A DNA stretch of 64,000 nt from Candidatus Latescibacterota bacterium (GTDB taxonomy: Bacteria; Latescibacterota; UBA2968). The stretch is taken from assembly GCA_022823725.1 (NCBI GenBank), contig JAJEHL010000041.1, forward strand, positions 124,001-188,000, read 5' to 3'. How positions within the stretch are numbered: position 1 is the first letter of the stretch; each line of letters begins with the position of its first letter. A program made the position numbers and the translations under genes. The notes below the pieces were generated by a model that ran no database searches, was not told the DNA's origin, and saw only the letters and a program-made list of their open reading frames with translations. Below are positions 20,306 through 31,029 of the stretch, piece by piece.

Positions 20306-21598
20306 ATGTCTGCCTCAAAAACGCCGCGCCATATTGCGCTGGATATTCTCTGCCGCGTTGAACGGGGCGCTTATCTCGACCGCTTGCTCGACGCGCAGCG
20401 CGGGAATATCCGCGGACCCGATGGCGATTTGCTTCAACATCTCGTGCGGGGTACACTGACCTATCGGGCGCGTCTCGATCATATTTTGACGCCCTATCTC
20501 AAAAAATCCCTGTCCAGACAACACGCCAAACTCCGCAATCTCCTGCGTCTCGGTGTTTACCAACTCCAGTATCTCGACCGCGTGCCATCTTATGCGGTTG
20601 TTTCTGAAGCTGTTATTCTCGCCCGTCACATTCTCGGCAATCCGGTTGCCAAACTGGTGAATGCTGTGTTGCGCGGTGTGGCTGAGGACCGCAAGCCCGT
20701 TGTTTTTCCCGATTTTGATCGTGATCCCGTCGAATATCTCGCCATTGCGACATCACATCCCCGGTGGCTTGTCGCGCGATGGATCAAACGCTATGGTATA
20801 GATGAGACACGCGCTCTGTGCGAATTTGACAATGCCCAACCCACCCTGACTATTCGTCCCAATGCGTTGCGAACGACGTCCGATGCCTTGCGCGAGCAAC
20901 TCGCTATTGAAGGGATTGAGGCCGAATTTTTAACGTCCGATCTTTTCACAGTATCTCAGGCGGACCACCTTTTTCAGAGCAGGGCTTATTGCGATGGCCT
21001 CTTTAGCGTTCAGGGCGCGGGGGCTGCAATGGTTGTTCCTCTGCTCGATCCCCAACCCGGCGAGGCTGTTCTCGATTTGTGCAGTGCGCCCGGTGGTAAA
21101 GCCATTGCTATGGCGGAGCGTATGAAGAATCGGGGTTTTATTCTCGCTACAGATCTCTATCCTCGCCGTCTCGAAATGCTAAAAAAAAACACGCACCGGC
21201 TCGGAGTTTCATGTGTTTATCCACTCGCTGCCGATGCGCGTTATCTGGCTGTGAATCGCTTATTTGATCGGGTTCTGGTCGATGCGCCCTGTTCCTCGCT
21301 GGGCATTCTGAATCACCATCCCGACCTGCGCTGGCGGGAATGTGATATTTATGGCCTTGCGCGTTTGCAACGCGCCCTTATCGAACGCGCTGCCGATTAT
21401 GTCTGTCCGGGCGGTGTTCTCGTTTACAGCACTTGCACACTTGAACCGGAGGAAAATGAGCGCGTTGTCGAAGCTTTTTTAAGCGATCATCCGGGCTTTC
21501 GAGTTACCCATCCCTATCTGCAATTGCTACCCCATCAAACTGGTAATGACGGTGTTTTTGCTGCGCGGTTGAAGCGCTCCGTTCAGGCCAACTCGTAG
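20306..21598 (+). CDS. rsmB: 16S rRNA (cytosine-967-C5) methyltransferase RsmB
   Basis: 430 residues. The N-terminal 140 residues look like a NusB-type RNA-binding domain (PRHIALDILCRVERGAYLD). The C-terminal domain is an m5C RNA methyltransferase: SAM-binding LDLCSAPGGKAIAMAE, the DAPCSSLG motif with the releasing cysteine, and YSTCTLEPEENE with the catalytic cysteine. The ATG has an AGAGGG-type site upstream. Its last 16 bp overlap the convergent sulfatase gene. Confidence 0.95.
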   Translation: MSASKTPRHIALDILCRVERGAYLDRLLDAQRGNIRGPDGDLLQHLVRGTLTYRARLDHILTPYLKKSLSRQHAKLRNLLRLGVYQLQYLDRVPSYAVVSEAVILARHILGNPVAKLVNAVLRGVAEDRKPVVFPDFDRDPVEYLAIATSHPRWLVARWIKRYGIDETRALCEFDNAQPTLTIRPNALRTTSDALREQLAIEGIEAEFLTSDLFTVSQADHLFQSRAYCDGLFSVQGAGAAMVVPLLDPQPGEAVLDLCSAPGGKAIAMAERMKNRGFILATDLYPRRLEMLKKNTHRLGVSCVYPLAADARYLAVNRLFDRVLVDAPCSSLGILNHHPDLRWRECDIYGLARLQRALIERAADYVCPGGVLVYSTCTLEPEENERVVEAFLSDHPGFRVTHPYLQLLPHQTGNDGVFAARLKRSVQANS

Positions 21599-23067
21599 TG
21601 TCTGCGGTCAGGCTGAGGCACTGGCCGGGCATCTTCGGTGTTGATGCTCCAGTCGGCTAACCTCAAGCGCATGGCGGCGAGGGCGTCGCGATGTCGATCT
21701 TCGTCGATTACATTGACCAACTCGCCTGGGTCGGTGACGAGGTCGTAGAGTTCGTCGCGGTCTCCCATGGGATCGTGGACGTACTTCCACTCGCGGGTGC
21801 GGACCATCTTGCACCGACCGGCTGCCTCGCGCCACTGCAAGGTGTCAATCAGGGTCTTGCGGCCCCAGGGTTGCGGTAGCTTTTCCAGGTCGGACATGGT
21901 AAAGAGCGGTCCTCCACTTCCGTATTCGGAAAAAGTCGCGTCCCGGGGGGAGGCTTCGGTTACGGTGGGCAGTGGTATTCCGTGCATAGAATGCGGCTGT
22001 GCCAGCCCTTGCAATTGCAACAATGTCGGCACCACGTCAATCAGATTGGCCATGCTCTGATCGCGCACCCCGGCGGCGACCTGCCCGGGCCAGGAGACGA
22101 TCAGCGGTACCCGCGTCAGGCTGTCGTAGAAGACCCCGCCCTTGCACTGCATGGCGTGTTCTCCCATAAAGTCGCCGTGGTCCGAACAAAAGACTACGAT
22201 TGTCTGCTCTCGTAGCCCCAGTGCTTCGAGTCTGTCGAGTATTTGACCGAGCGCGTCGTCGATAAAGCGCACCATGCCAAAATACGAGGCCATAACACCG
22301 TAGAGATCTTCAATCGGATCGCGGCGCACCCCCAGCATCTGGTAGAGTGCTCGGTTGCGTTCGGGGGCACGTTCGTCGTCGAATTCGTCGTCGCGCCAGG
22401 GGGGAAGGTCAATGTTTTCGGGCGGAAACAAGGCCGCGTACTCGGCCGGGCACAGCCACGGTTCGTGTGGATCGGGAAAAGAAACCCACAGGGCGAAGGG
22501 CTGGTCCTGGTGTTTTTCGATAAAGCGCGTCGCTTGTCCGGCGATCAGGCCAGTCGAGTGATCCTCTAACGGCAACTCGGAGGTGCCGTAGCTGAAGCGG
22601 GGGTTCTGATGGGCGAGTTGGCGATGTTCAGCGGCGACCTTGCGGCGACCTTCTGCCGGACGGAACCAGTCCATGCCATGCACATCCTCGCCGCGACCGC
22701 CGTGGGTAAAGGGGTTCCACACGTCGAAGAGTGCCAAATCCTCCTCCCGCTGGAAGCAGTGGTTTTTGCCGATCAGGCCCGTGGCGTAGCCTTCCGCTTT
22801 CCAGAGTTGCCAGGCGTGTTCGGCACTGGCTGGCATCCAGGTCTGATTGCGTCGGCCCCCGTGCGAGTGGGGAAACTGCGAGGTCCAGAATGAGATGCGT
22901 GCCGGCACGCAGAGCGGGTGCGGGGTGATGGCGTTTTCAAAGAGGACTCCGCTGGCGGCCAGGCGTTCCATCGACGGCGTTTGGCAAAAGGTGTTGCCGT
23001 AGAGGTGGCTGGCCGTGGCGCGCTGCTGGTCGGTCATGATTACGAGGATGTTGGGGCGGTCGGTCAT
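21583..23067 (-). CDS. Sulfatase (formylglycine type)
   Basis: 494 residues, no signal peptide visible. The N-terminal metal-binding strand NILVIMTDQQR and the signature C53-V-P-A-R57 (C-x-P-x-R) mark a type I sulfatase, in which the cysteine is converted to formylglycine. Further metal-site elements are CSDHGDFMGEH and a lysine/histidine region near FPDPHEP. The C-terminus has the usual RTREWKYVHDPMGDRDELYDL segment. It is immediately upstream of the tail of rsmB and downstream of sat, so organic sulfate release and sulfate activation are encoded side by side. The codon usage looks more G+C-rich than that of its neighbours. Confidence 0.92.
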   Translation of the reverse strand: MTDRPNILVIMTDQQRATASHLYGNTFCQTPSMERLAASGVLFENAITPHPLCVPARISFWTSQFPHSHGGRRNQTWMPASAEHAWQLWKAEGYATGLIGKNHCFQREEDLALFDVWNPFTHGGRGEDVHGMDWFRPAEGRRKVAAEHRQLAHQNPRFSYGTSELPLEDHSTGLIAGQATRFIEKHQDQPFALWVSFPDPHEPWLCPAEYAALFPPENIDLPPWRDDEFDDERAPERNRALYQMLGVRRDPIEDLYGVMASYFGMVRFIDDALGQILDRLEALGLREQTIVVFCSDHGDFMGEHAMQCKGGVFYDSLTRVPLIVSWPGQVAAGVRDQSMANLIDVVPTLLQLQGLAQPHSMHGIPLPTVTEASPRDATFSEYGSGGPLFTMSDLEKLPQPWGRKTLIDTLQWREAAGRCKMVRTREWKYVHDPMGDRDELYDLVTDPGELVNVIDEDRHRDALAAMRLRLADWSINTEDARPVPQPDRRHYELA

Positions 23068-23086
23068 GGTGTTCTGTCTCGTTTTT

Positions 23087-24352
23087 TTATGTGGTTGCCG
23101 ATGACATGGCTTTGCTCAATATTTCCGATGTGCTCGGACGCATGATTCGGGGATCGACTTGTTCGCCATTGCTGAGTGTGTCGCGCACTTGAGAGCCTGA
23201 GATAAAGACGGGTTGTTCATCGGGGTGATGTTCCATCAAATCTACGCGTCCAAGTGATTCGTAATAGGCTGCAAACCCAACGTTCACGGGTTGAATTTGA
23301 AGTTCGCCATTCAGTTGCTCAAAAATTTCCTGTGCATCGAAGTCCCCCCAGATCGCGCTGCCGTCGTGATAGGGGGCATCGGCGTGTTTGCGGCCGATAA
23401 TGATGTCGGTAAATCCAAAGTTCTGGCGATAAATGGCGTGCATGACGGCTTCTTTGGGACCGGCGTAAAACATTTTGATATCCAGTCCGAGCAAAGTGAC
23501 CCTGTCCGGTACGGATTCCCCGCGTTTTTGCCATAGATCCACGTCGCTATCCCCTTCGCCCAGTCCTCGAGATGCGATGAGTGCTTCGTAAGTTTGCATG
23601 CGAATTTCTGCGCGTACGTCGTCTGATTTGGTTTCGCCAACGAGGGGATTTAAGCACGCGCCTGCGTTGTGTCCCTGGCGCAGGAGGGTTTCCAGGCCAT
23701 ATACCAGTGCGTATTCGTGTGCCCGGTGCAGGGCATTGCGCGTTTGAAATGCCACAACGCGGTTCCAGCCTTTTTGGACCAGGAGGGGCCTGACTTCTCG
23801 CGGGCTGAGTACGTATTGTCCAAAATGTGGATTTTTGGGCTGGGGAATTACATGAATTTCACCGCCTATGAGATGGGTTTTATCTGCATCGCCATTCAGG
23901 ACCATATCGGCACCGGGATGGTCTGTGCGGTCCGTTAAATATACGCGCTGGAGATATTTGGTTTTGTCCCATTCAAAGATGTCGCTGATGTCCAGCATTG
24001 CCACGATTTCGCCAGATGTGTTTTCCAATGCGACTTTTTGTCCAATTGAAAGGGTGTTGGCAACATCTGAACTCACGGGTAGTGATATTGGGATCGTCCA
24101 GGCATAGCGCTTGCCGCCTGCTTCGATGACGGATTCGTCGAGTACCCGATGATAGGTTTGCGCATCCATCGGTCCTGTGAGCGGACTCAGGCCGCCGTCG
24201 CCAAAACGATAGACCGAGGATAGATCTGCATCGCTGACCGGGACGCGCGTCAGTTCGTTTGCTTTGGACAAAAATGTTTCAACATCTGCTACCATGCGAT
24301 TGACCGGTTCGGATAGACCTCCGTGGGGTGCAATCAAGGGTGTATCGGACAT
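23087..24352 (-). CDS. sat: Sulfate adenylyltransferase (ATP sulfurylase)
   Basis: 421 residues; the start is preceded by AGGAGG. The enzyme makes APS from sulfate and ATP. It shows the single-chain Sat type: [13 protein letters not shown] with the HxxH nucleotide motif, [12 protein letters not shown], and GRKHADAP. The usual QTRNPMH has N-A-L here. No APS kinase or APS reductase is adjacent. A 29-bp imperfect palindrome lies just upstream of the start, and the sulfatase gene follows at 20 bp on the same strand, suggesting one operon. Confidence 0.95.
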   Translation of the reverse strand: MSDTPLIAPHGGLSEPVNRMVADVETFLSKANELTRVPVSDADLSSVYRFGDGGLSPLTGPMDAQTYHRVLDESVIEAGGKRYAWTIPISLPVSSDVANTLSIGQKVALENTSGEIVAMLDISDIFEWDKTKYLQRVYLTDRTDHPGADMVLNGDADKTHLIGGEIHVIPQPKNPHFGQYVLSPREVRPLLVQKGWNRVVAFQTRNALHRAHEYALVYGLETLLRQGHNAGACLNPLVGETKSDDVRAEIRMQTYEALIASRGLGEGDSDVDLWQKRGESVPDRVTLLGLDIKMFYAGPKEAVMHAIYRQNFGFTDIIIGRKHADAPYHDGSAIWGDFDAQEIFEQLNGELQIQPVNVGFAAYYESLGRVDLMEHHPDEQPVFISGSQVRDTLSNGEQVDPRIMRPSTSEILSKAMSSATT

Positions 24353-24377
24353 TTGGATAAACCTCCTATTATTATGA

Positions 24378-24406
24378 TATTCTTGATTTACTAAGTCAGG
24401 AATATA
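24378..24406. promoter_or_regulatory. Rrf2/IscR-like palindromic operator in front of sat
   Basis: ATATTCTTGATT-TACTA-AGTCAGGAATAT is an imperfect palindrome (10 of 12 positions in each arm match), 26 bp upstream of the sat start. Its form, A/T flanks with TGACT/AGTCA cores, resembles sites of Rrf2-family regulators such as IscR and CymR, which govern sulfur and Fe-S genes. No regulator gene is in the window. Confidence 0.5.
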
Positions 24407-24472
24407 TTAGTGGCCTGATTTCTGTCAAGAAATAAAGCGGTTTTGAGCCTCTGCTGCTTCAACACAACTCAT

Positions 24473-24519
24473 TAAAAAAAAGAAAACAGGCACTTGCGAA
24501 AAGTACGTAAGTGCCTGTT
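24473..24519 (-). terminator. Rho-independent terminator downstream of tRNA-Lys
   Basis: An 11-bp stem (AACAGGCACTT with AAGTGCCTGTT) with a 13-nt loop is followed on the minus strand by a long T-rich run. It lies directly past the tRNA-Lys 3' end. Confidence 0.85.
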
Positions 24520-24525
24520 AGATTA

Positions 24526-24601
<76 letters not shown>

Positions 24602-24667
24602 GTTTTTTTGCGTGTTTGGGAATGTAAAGAAGCCACTATGCCTTGTCAAGGGTCTTGCGCTACGACG

Positions 24668-24952
24668 TCAACCGATCAGTTTGTTGAGGGCGGTGATCAG
24701 GCCGATGGTGGCTGCGAGAAATCCACCCATCTTGATGGTCATGCGCTGTTCGAGTTCTCTGATCTCAGCGCGGACCTCTTGAATCTCGGTGCGAATCTCC
24801 TGGATTTCAATACGCAACTCCGCCACATCCGTTTTTGTTGCAACGGTGTCATCAAAAGCATTGCCGACGGTTGTGACCACTGCCTCGGCCTGGGGTTCGT
24901 CGAAGCCAGCTTCTTTGAGCATCTTTACCGCTTTGTACGTGTCCAGAGCCAT
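24668..24952 (-). CDS. Small coiled-coil membrane protein (DUF1640-like)
   Basis: 94 residues; an AGGAAA-type site precedes the start. After a short helix (KAVKMLKEAGFDEPQAEAVV) there is a heptad-rich coiled coil of I/E/L repeats at about 45-72, and one hydrophobic C-terminal segment (GGFLAATIGLITALN). This arrangement is that of DUF1640/CCDC90-like proteins, for which no firm bacterial function is known. It is transcribed from between moaC and tRNA-Lys. Confidence 0.7.
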   Translation of the reverse strand: MALDTYKAVKMLKEAGFDEPQAEAVVTTVGNAFDDTVATKTDVAELRIEIQEIRTEIQEVRAEIRELEQRMTIKMGGFLAATIGLITALNKLIG

Positions 24953-25020
24953 AAATTTCCTCCAAAATGAGATAAAGGAAAGGTAAAGAAGCCGCTATGC
25001 TTTGGCAAGTCTCATTGTGA

Positions 25021-25497
25021 TCATTGATCTTTGCGAACATAAGTCCCGCTGCGTCCACCGCTTTTTTTCAGGAGACAGATTTCACTGATGACCATGTTGC
25101 GATCCACTGCTTTGCACATGTCGTATATGGTCAACAGGGCAATGCTTACCGCGGTGAGGGCTTCCATTTCGACACCTGTGCGGTTGGGGACGCGCACGGT
25201 TGCACGCGCTGTAATGCTCGTGTTTTCGATCTCAAAGTTGAGTTCAACGCCCGTAATGCCCAGTGGATGACACATTGGGATGAGGTCAGAGGTGCGTTTG
25301 GCGGCCATGATGCCCGCAATGCGCGCTGTTTCCAGCACGTTGCCTTTGGGTATATTTTCCCCGGTAATGAGTTGCTGGGTTTCGGGCTGCATTTCAATTT
25401 TGCCCGATGCAATCGCCTCGCGGTCTGTCACATCTTTATCTGTGACATCCACCATTTTTACGGATCCCTGTTCGTCAATATGTGTCAATTTTGCCAT
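25021..25497 (-). CDS. moaC: Cyclic pyranopterin monophosphate synthase MoaC
   Basis: 158 residues. MoaC completes the second half of cyclic pyranopterin formation in molybdenum-cofactor synthesis. The signatures are KRTSDLIPMCHPL and RTGVEMEALTAVSIALLTIYDMCKAVD, ending with KSGGRSG. The start lies 6 bp after the moeA stop, so the two are one operon. Other Mo-cofactor genes are not in the window. Confidence 0.96.
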   Translation of the reverse strand: MAKLTHIDEQGSVKMVDVTDKDVTDREAIASGKIEMQPETQQLITGENIPKGNVLETARIAGIMAAKRTSDLIPMCHPLGITGVELNFEIENTSITARATVRVPNRTGVEMEALTAVSIALLTIYDMCKAVDRNMVISEICLLKKSGGRSGTYVRKDQ

Positions 25498-25503
25498 GAT
25501 CTG

Positions 25504-26727
25504 TTACCAGCTGTTTAGTAAAATGAGGTCTAATTCGGCACCTGCAGACACATGGGCATCTTCGGCATTGACTACGAATAAGCTGTTTGCGCGGGCCATT
25601 GAAAACAGGTCTGCCGAGCCGTGATGCCCGACCCAGGTGCTTTCCCAAACGCCGTTTTTGCCCGGAACACTGTGCGCGGGTACAAATTGTTTTCGCCCGG
25701 GCGTTTGTCGGAAGTCTGCACTGAGTACTGTGCGGACGGTGGGGAGGTGTACATCTGTCATGCACTGCATTTTTCTGATCGCAGGGCGCATGAGCAATTC
25801 CAGGCCGACTACGGAAGATACCGGATTGCCGGGCAACCCGAAGACCTGTCGCGCACCTTTTACGCCAAATGTCAGGGGTTTGCCGGGTTTCATGCGGATG
25901 CGGTCAAATAGTACCTCGACGCCCAGGTCCCGCATGCCGTCTTGTACCAGATCGTATTCGCCAGCGGAGACACCGCCTGATAGGGCGACGATATCACAGG
26001 TCTCCAGACCTTCGCCGATGGTTTGTATCAACGCATGGATATCGTCTTCTACAATGCCGAGATAACGCGCCTGCGCCCCTGATCGCAAGACTTGCGCGAC
26101 CATCGAGTACCCATTGCTGTTTCGAATTTGCCCGGGTTTGGGTTTGTGGTGTGGTTCCACCACTTCGCTGCCGGTTGCCACAATGCCGACCACTGGCTGG
26201 CGATAGATCTCGACATTGACGTGTCCCACAGCGGCGAGAATGCCAACTTCGGGAGGGCGTATGACTGTGTTGGCTTGTAAGACGACCTGATTGACGCGCA
26301 CATCTTCGCCGAGGCGGGCGATATTTCTACCTGTTTCCGTGGCGTCGAGCACGCGTACCTTTTTGGTATCTGTGTGTGGTTCTGTGTCTTCTACCATAAT
26401 TACCGTGTCTGCGCCATCGGGTACGGGTGCGCCCGTCATAATTTGAGATGCTTGCCCACATTCTACGCGCTTTTGCGGCACGGTGCCCGCTGGGATCTCT
26501 TCGATCACATCGAGTATGACAGGTGTATCTCCAGATGCGGATGCGATATCTGCGCCTTGAAGGGCATAACCATCCATGAGGGCTTTGTCAAAGGGTGGCA
26601 TGTCGATATCTGAACGCACGTCTTCGGATAAAATACGCCCGAGCACATCGTCCAATCCAACGCGGGTTTTGTCAATTATCTGTGTGTTTTCCATTACTAT
26701 GCGAATGGCATCATCCATTTCAATCAT
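25504..26727 (-). CDS. moeA: Molybdopterin molybdenumtransferase MoeA
   Basis: 407 residues; AAGGAGT is just before the ATG. MoeA inserts molybdenum into adenylylated molybdopterin. The domains are in family order: an N-terminal part with DMPPFDKALMDGYA, the GTGSEV-like segment VGIVATGSEVVEPH, SGGVSAGEYDLV (catalytic region) and FGLPGNPVSS, then a C-terminal beta domain. It is the first gene of the moeA-moaC pair. Confidence 0.95.
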   Translation of the reverse strand: MIEMDDAIRIVMENTQIIDKTRVGLDDVLGRILSEDVRSDIDMPPFDKALMDGYALQGADIASASGDTPVILDVIEEIPAGTVPQKRVECGQASQIMTGAPVPDGADTVIMVEDTEPHTDTKKVRVLDATETGRNIARLGEDVRVNQVVLQANTVIRPPEVGILAAVGHVNVEIYRQPVVGIVATGSEVVEPHHKPKPGQIRNSNGYSMVAQVLRSGAQARYLGIVEDDIHALIQTIGEGLETCDIVALSGGVSAGEYDLVQDGMRDLGVEVLFDRIRMKPGKPLTFGVKGARQVFGLPGNPVSSVVGLELLMRPAIRKMQCMTDVHLPTVRTVLSADFRQTPGRKQFVPAHSVPGKNGVWESTWVGHHGSADLFSMARANSLFVVNAEDAHVSAGAELDLILLNSW

Positions 26728-26858
26728 AACTTTACTCCTTGTTTTATTTTCATTAATCGCGCATAATATACGTAAACTTGCCAGAAGTATCTGAGATTTT
26801 TTTGTGTTTTTTATGGGAAAATCGCGATAGAGTATATCTTATAACTATGAGGAGCAAT

Positions 26859-27578
26859 ATGTCCAGGACAGCAATTATTACTGGCGCAGGCACCGGAATT
26901 GGCGCGAGCATTGCCATTGCATTTGCCGAAGCGGGCTATAATCTCGCGCTCGCGGGGCGGCGCATAGAACCGCTTGAAGAGACAGCGCGGCAATGCGGCT
27001 CTGCCAATATTGAGATTTGCGCTGCCGATGTTGGCGACCGGCAGGCGGTTCAAGTGCTTGCCAAACAAACGGTCGCGGCATTCGGTCGCATCGATATTCT
27101 GGTGAATAACGCGGGCATCAATACCAAAAAACGCCACTTAATCGATATTGCGGATGAAGATTGGGACCGCGTTATGGAGATCAATCTCACGGGGGCTTTT
27201 AATGCGTTTCGCGCTGTTTTGCCGCAAATGAAAGTGCAAAATGACGGTCTGGTTATCAATATCTCATCTATGGCTGGCAAAAGAGCGGGTATGATCAGTG
27301 GTGTGGCTTATAGCGCGTCCAAATTTGGCATGGCCGCGTTGAATCAATCGATCAATGTTGAGTTTCGAGAGGAGGGCATTCGCGCCTGCTGTATTTATCC
27401 CGGTGAAGTCGATACACCTATCTTAGACCACCGTCCCAATCCCGTCTCTGATGAAAAACGCGCCGCCGCTCTTTTGCCCGAAGACATTGCTGCCGCCGCA
27501 CTTATGGTCGCTCAGATGCCAGATCGCGTCATTGTTGAAGAAATTACCATTTTTCCACGTCGGGTGGTTGGGAGATAG
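26859..27578 (+). CDS. Short-chain dehydrogenase/reductase
   Basis: 240 residues from the ATG at 26859, chosen because GAGGAG lies just upstream; two earlier in-frame starts lack this. A classical SDR: the cofactor motif TGAGTGIG at the N-terminus, NNAGINT, NISSMAG, and the active site Y-S-A-S-K with its preceding serine. It is 25 bp upstream of rng. The substrate cannot be inferred. Confidence 0.92.
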   Translation: MSRTAIITGAGTGIGASIAIAFAEAGYNLALAGRRIEPLEETARQCGSANIEICAADVGDRQAVQVLAKQTVAAFGRIDILVNNAGINTKKRHLIDIADEDWDRVMEINLTGAFNAFRAVLPQMKVQNDGLVINISSMAGKRAGMISGVAYSASKFGMAALNQSINVEFREEGIRACCIYPGEVDTPILDHRPNPVSDEKRAAALLPEDIAAAALMVAQMPDRVIVEEITIFPRRVVGR

Positions 27579-27603
27579 ACGAATATCAGTAAGGACAAAT
27601 AAA

Positions 27604-29145
27604 ATGAAAACTGAAATCATTATCAATGTCGCTTCACACGAGTCGAGAATTGCCATTCTCGAAGATGGTCGGCTCGCGGAGATTCTCGTTGAACGCGCTG
27701 AAAAAGAACGCATGGTTGGCGATATTTACCAGGGTGTTGTAACCGCTGTTCTGCCTGGCTTACAGGCAGGTTTTGTCGATATTGGACAGGAAAAAGCCGC
27801 CTTTCTGCACGTCTCGGACATGCCTGGCTCGCCCGGATCAATGGTCGAACTCGACTCGGAAATTCTCGAGGATATCCGGGATCAGAGCAATGGGCAGGGC
27901 AAGTTCCAGATTAATGAGCTTTTGCGCAAAGGCCAGGAGATCATTGTGCAGATTAAAAAAGAGTCTATCAGTACAAAAGGACCTCGCATTACTGCTGTGC
28001 CATCACTCGCCGGTCGATTTATGGTGCTTGTACCCGATGGCGATAAAGTGGGTGTGTCGCGCAAAATTACCAATTGGCGTGAAAAGCGGCGTCTTCGGGA
28101 TATCGGGGGCAATATCAAGCCCGAGGGCTTTGGGCTTATTGTGCGTACCGAAGCCCGCAGCAAGGGCGAGCGAGAACTCAGGCGGGACCTCAAGCAACTT
28201 TTGACAACGTGGAGAAGAATTCAGAAACAAGGGATGAAAAACAACGGTCCCAAATTGCTGCACAAAGAAGTGGGCATGACGTCTGGCCTTATCCGCGATT
28301 TGTTCACGGAGGATGTTCACCGCCTGATCATCGATTCAAAACGCGAATACAAACAAATCCAGGCATATCTCAAAGGGGTTTCGCCAGAGTTGCGCCAGAC
28401 CGTCGAATACTACGGTGATTCGCGACCGATTTTCGACGCTTTTGGCATTGAAGCCGAAATAGAAAAACTCACCGAACGCAAAGTCTGGTTCAGGGGTGGT
28501 GGTTATCTGGTTATTGATCCGACCGAAGCGCTGGTTGCCATCGATGTCAACAGCGGGCGCAGCGTGGGTAAAGGGCGTGCCAAGCAGAGTGAAACTGTGT
28601 TGAAGACCAATTTGGAGGCTGCCCGAGAAGTTGCCCGCCAACTTCGTCTGCGCGATATGGGCGGGCTTGTGGTTGTCGATTTTATCGATATGGACCATGC
28701 GCGAGATCGCAAGCGCGTCGAAGATGAAATGCGTCAGGCTATTCGCCGCGATCGGTCCAGGATCCGGTATTCGCGCATTACGGAGTTTGGTCTCATGGAG
28801 ATGACCCGCCAGCGGGTGCGTCCCAGTTTGATGTCCACTTATTCCGCGCCCTGTCCGCAATGCGATGGTACGGGTCACATTCCGAGCCAGGAAACCGTGC
28901 TGTCGCGCATCGAACGCTGGCTCAAACGATCTCGCGCAGCCTCGCTCGAACGACGTCTCACCGTGCAGGTTCACCCCACGCTCGGGTTTTATTTGCTCGA
29001 GAATCGCAGAGAGCGTCTCAAAGCCATTCGCAAATCCACCCGGGTTTGGCTCGATGTTGAATCGGCTCCGGATTTGCGCGAAGAAGATTATCGCGTTTTT
29101 TCTCGGAAGCGAAAGATCGATGTGACAAATGAAGTTCAAACTTGA
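27604..29145 (+). CDS. rng: Ribonuclease G/E family
   Basis: 513 residues from the ATG at 27604 (GTAAGGA upstream); a longer frame would overlap the SDR. Length and architecture fit RNase G rather than RNase E, as there is no long C-terminal scaffold. An S1 RNA-binding domain (GDIYQGVVTAVLPGLQAGFVDIG) is followed by the RNase-H-like and DNase-I-like catalytic parts with VAIDVNSGRSVGKG and VVVDFIDM, and the Zn-link CPQCDGTG. It is directly upstream of rplU-rpmA, an order found in many bacteria, and would process rRNA and mRNA. Confidence 0.95.
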   Translation: MKTEIIINVASHESRIAILEDGRLAEILVERAEKERMVGDIYQGVVTAVLPGLQAGFVDIGQEKAAFLHVSDMPGSPGSMVELDSEILEDIRDQSNGQGKFQINELLRKGQEIIVQIKKESISTKGPRITAVPSLAGRFMVLVPDGDKVGVSRKITNWREKRRLRDIGGNIKPEGFGLIVRTEARSKGERELRRDLKQLLTTWRRIQKQGMKNNGPKLLHKEVGMTSGLIRDLFTEDVHRLIIDSKREYKQIQAYLKGVSPELRQTVEYYGDSRPIFDAFGIEAEIEKLTERKVWFRGGGYLVIDPTEALVAIDVNSGRSVGKGRAKQSETVLKTNLEAAREVARQLRLRDMGGLVVVDFIDMDHARDRKRVEDEMRQAIRRDRSRIRYSRITEFGLMEMTRQRVRPSLMSTYSAPCPQCDGTGHIPSQETVLSRIERWLKRSRAASLERRLTVQVHPTLGFYLLENRRERLKAIRKSTRVWLDVESAPDLREEDYRVFSRKRKIDVTNEVQT

Positions 29146-29170
29146 CATAAAGTGATACTTCGGATACATT
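29142..29170 (+). promoter_or_regulatory. Sigma70-type promoter of rplU-rpmA
   Basis: TTGACA and TACATT are separated by exactly 17 bp; the -35 box overlaps the rng stop codon. Transcription would begin a leader of about 100 nt before rplU. Confidence 0.6.
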
Positions 29171-29184
29171 CTGTGTTCTTTGAT

Positions 29185-29208
29185 TTCCCGACCACACCGG
29201 GGCGGGAA
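29185..29208 (+). other. Hairpin in the rplU leader
   Basis: TTCCCG pairs with CGGGAA around a 12-nt loop within the untranslated leader of the L21 operon. Ribosomal protein leaders are often regulatory, but no specific match to a known L21 leader was recognised. Confidence 0.35.
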
Positions 29209-29282
29209 GTCTGTTTGTAAATGGCAAATGTGGGGCTGGGGACTGGAGGTTGAGGACTGGGACAGTTTCTGGAGGTTTAAAT

Positions 29283-29594
29283 ATGTATGCAGTAGTCGAT
29301 ATCGCTGGTAGCCAATATAAGGTGGAAGCGGGCGATAATATTCGCGTTGCTCGGCTCGATGCCGAGGAGGGGGATTCACTTACTTTGCCCGATGTGTTGC
29401 TCGTAGGTGGCAACGATGAAATCAAAGTAGGCACGCCCCAGGTTGAAGGGGCTGCTGTCGAAGCTCTTGTCAAAGGACATGGTCGCGCAGATAAAATTAT
29501 AGTTTTTAAGATGAAGCGCCGAAAAAATTATCGCCGAAAAAATGGGCATCGGCAATCTTATACCGAACTTCAGATTGAAAAAATTGTAGCGTGA
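29283..29594 (+). CDS. rplU: 50S ribosomal protein L21
   Basis: 103 residues from the ATG at 29283, preceded by GGAGGT. Signature segments are MYAVVDIAGSQYKVE, GDSLTLPDVLLVGG and the basic KMKRRKNYRRKNGHRQ region ahead of a short C-terminal tail. It is the first gene of the L21-L27 pair. Confidence 0.98.
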   Translation: MYAVVDIAGSQYKVEAGDNIRVARLDAEEGDSLTLPDVLLVGGNDEIKVGTPQVEGAAVEALVKGHGRADKIIVFKMKRRKNYRRKNGHRQSYTELQIEKIVA

Positions 29595-29618
29595 GAGCTA
29601 AAATCAAGGAGGCTTTTC

Positions 29619-29870
29619 ATGGCTCATAAAAAAGGTGTTGGCAGTTCGAGAAATGGCAGAGATAGTGCTGGAAGACGTCTGGGGGTCAAGTCCCCTGGGG
29701 GCCAGGTTGTTTCTGCGGGTACAATTATTATGCGCCAGCGCGGCACAAAAATTCATCCCGGCAATAATGTCAAGAGGGGTAAAGACGATACGTTGTATTC
29801 GCTCATCGATGGGCGCGTCAAATTTGAGCACCTGGGTAAGAAGCGCAAGAAGGTGAGTGTTTACGCGTAG
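29619..29870 (+). CDS. rpmA: 50S ribosomal protein L27
   Basis: 83 residues; AAGGAGG is upstream. [16 protein letters not shown] and RLGVK at the N-terminus and [15 protein letters not shown] are typical. The N-terminus begins directly with the mature MAHKKG form, without the cleavable leader seen in Firmicutes. Confidence 0.98.
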   Translation: MAHKKGVGSSRNGRDSAGRRLGVKSPGGQVVSAGTIIMRQRGTKIHPGNNVKRGKDDTLYSLIDGRVKFEHLGKKRKKVSVYA

Positions 29871-29892
29871 GTGCGGGTTTGAAACCCGCACC
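29871..29892. repeat. Perfect palindrome after rpmA
   Basis: GTGCGGGTTT-G-AAACCCGCAC is a perfect 10-bp-arm inverted repeat immediately after the rpmA stop, with no T run. It may stabilise the 3' end or be a REP-like element. Confidence 0.6.
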
Positions 29893-29934
29893 CACAGGTT
29901 TCAAATTCGTCTGTTATCTATGTCAAGAGAATAA

Positions 29935-30993
<1,059 letters not shown>

Positions 30994-31029
30994 TTTGATC
31001 CGCCACGCGCGTGTAGAGGTTCCTGAGTC

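Noticed and set aside
29146-29282. A gene between rng and rplU
   Set aside because: Only a promoter, a hairpin and the rplU ribosome site are found; no start-to-stop frame with coding character.
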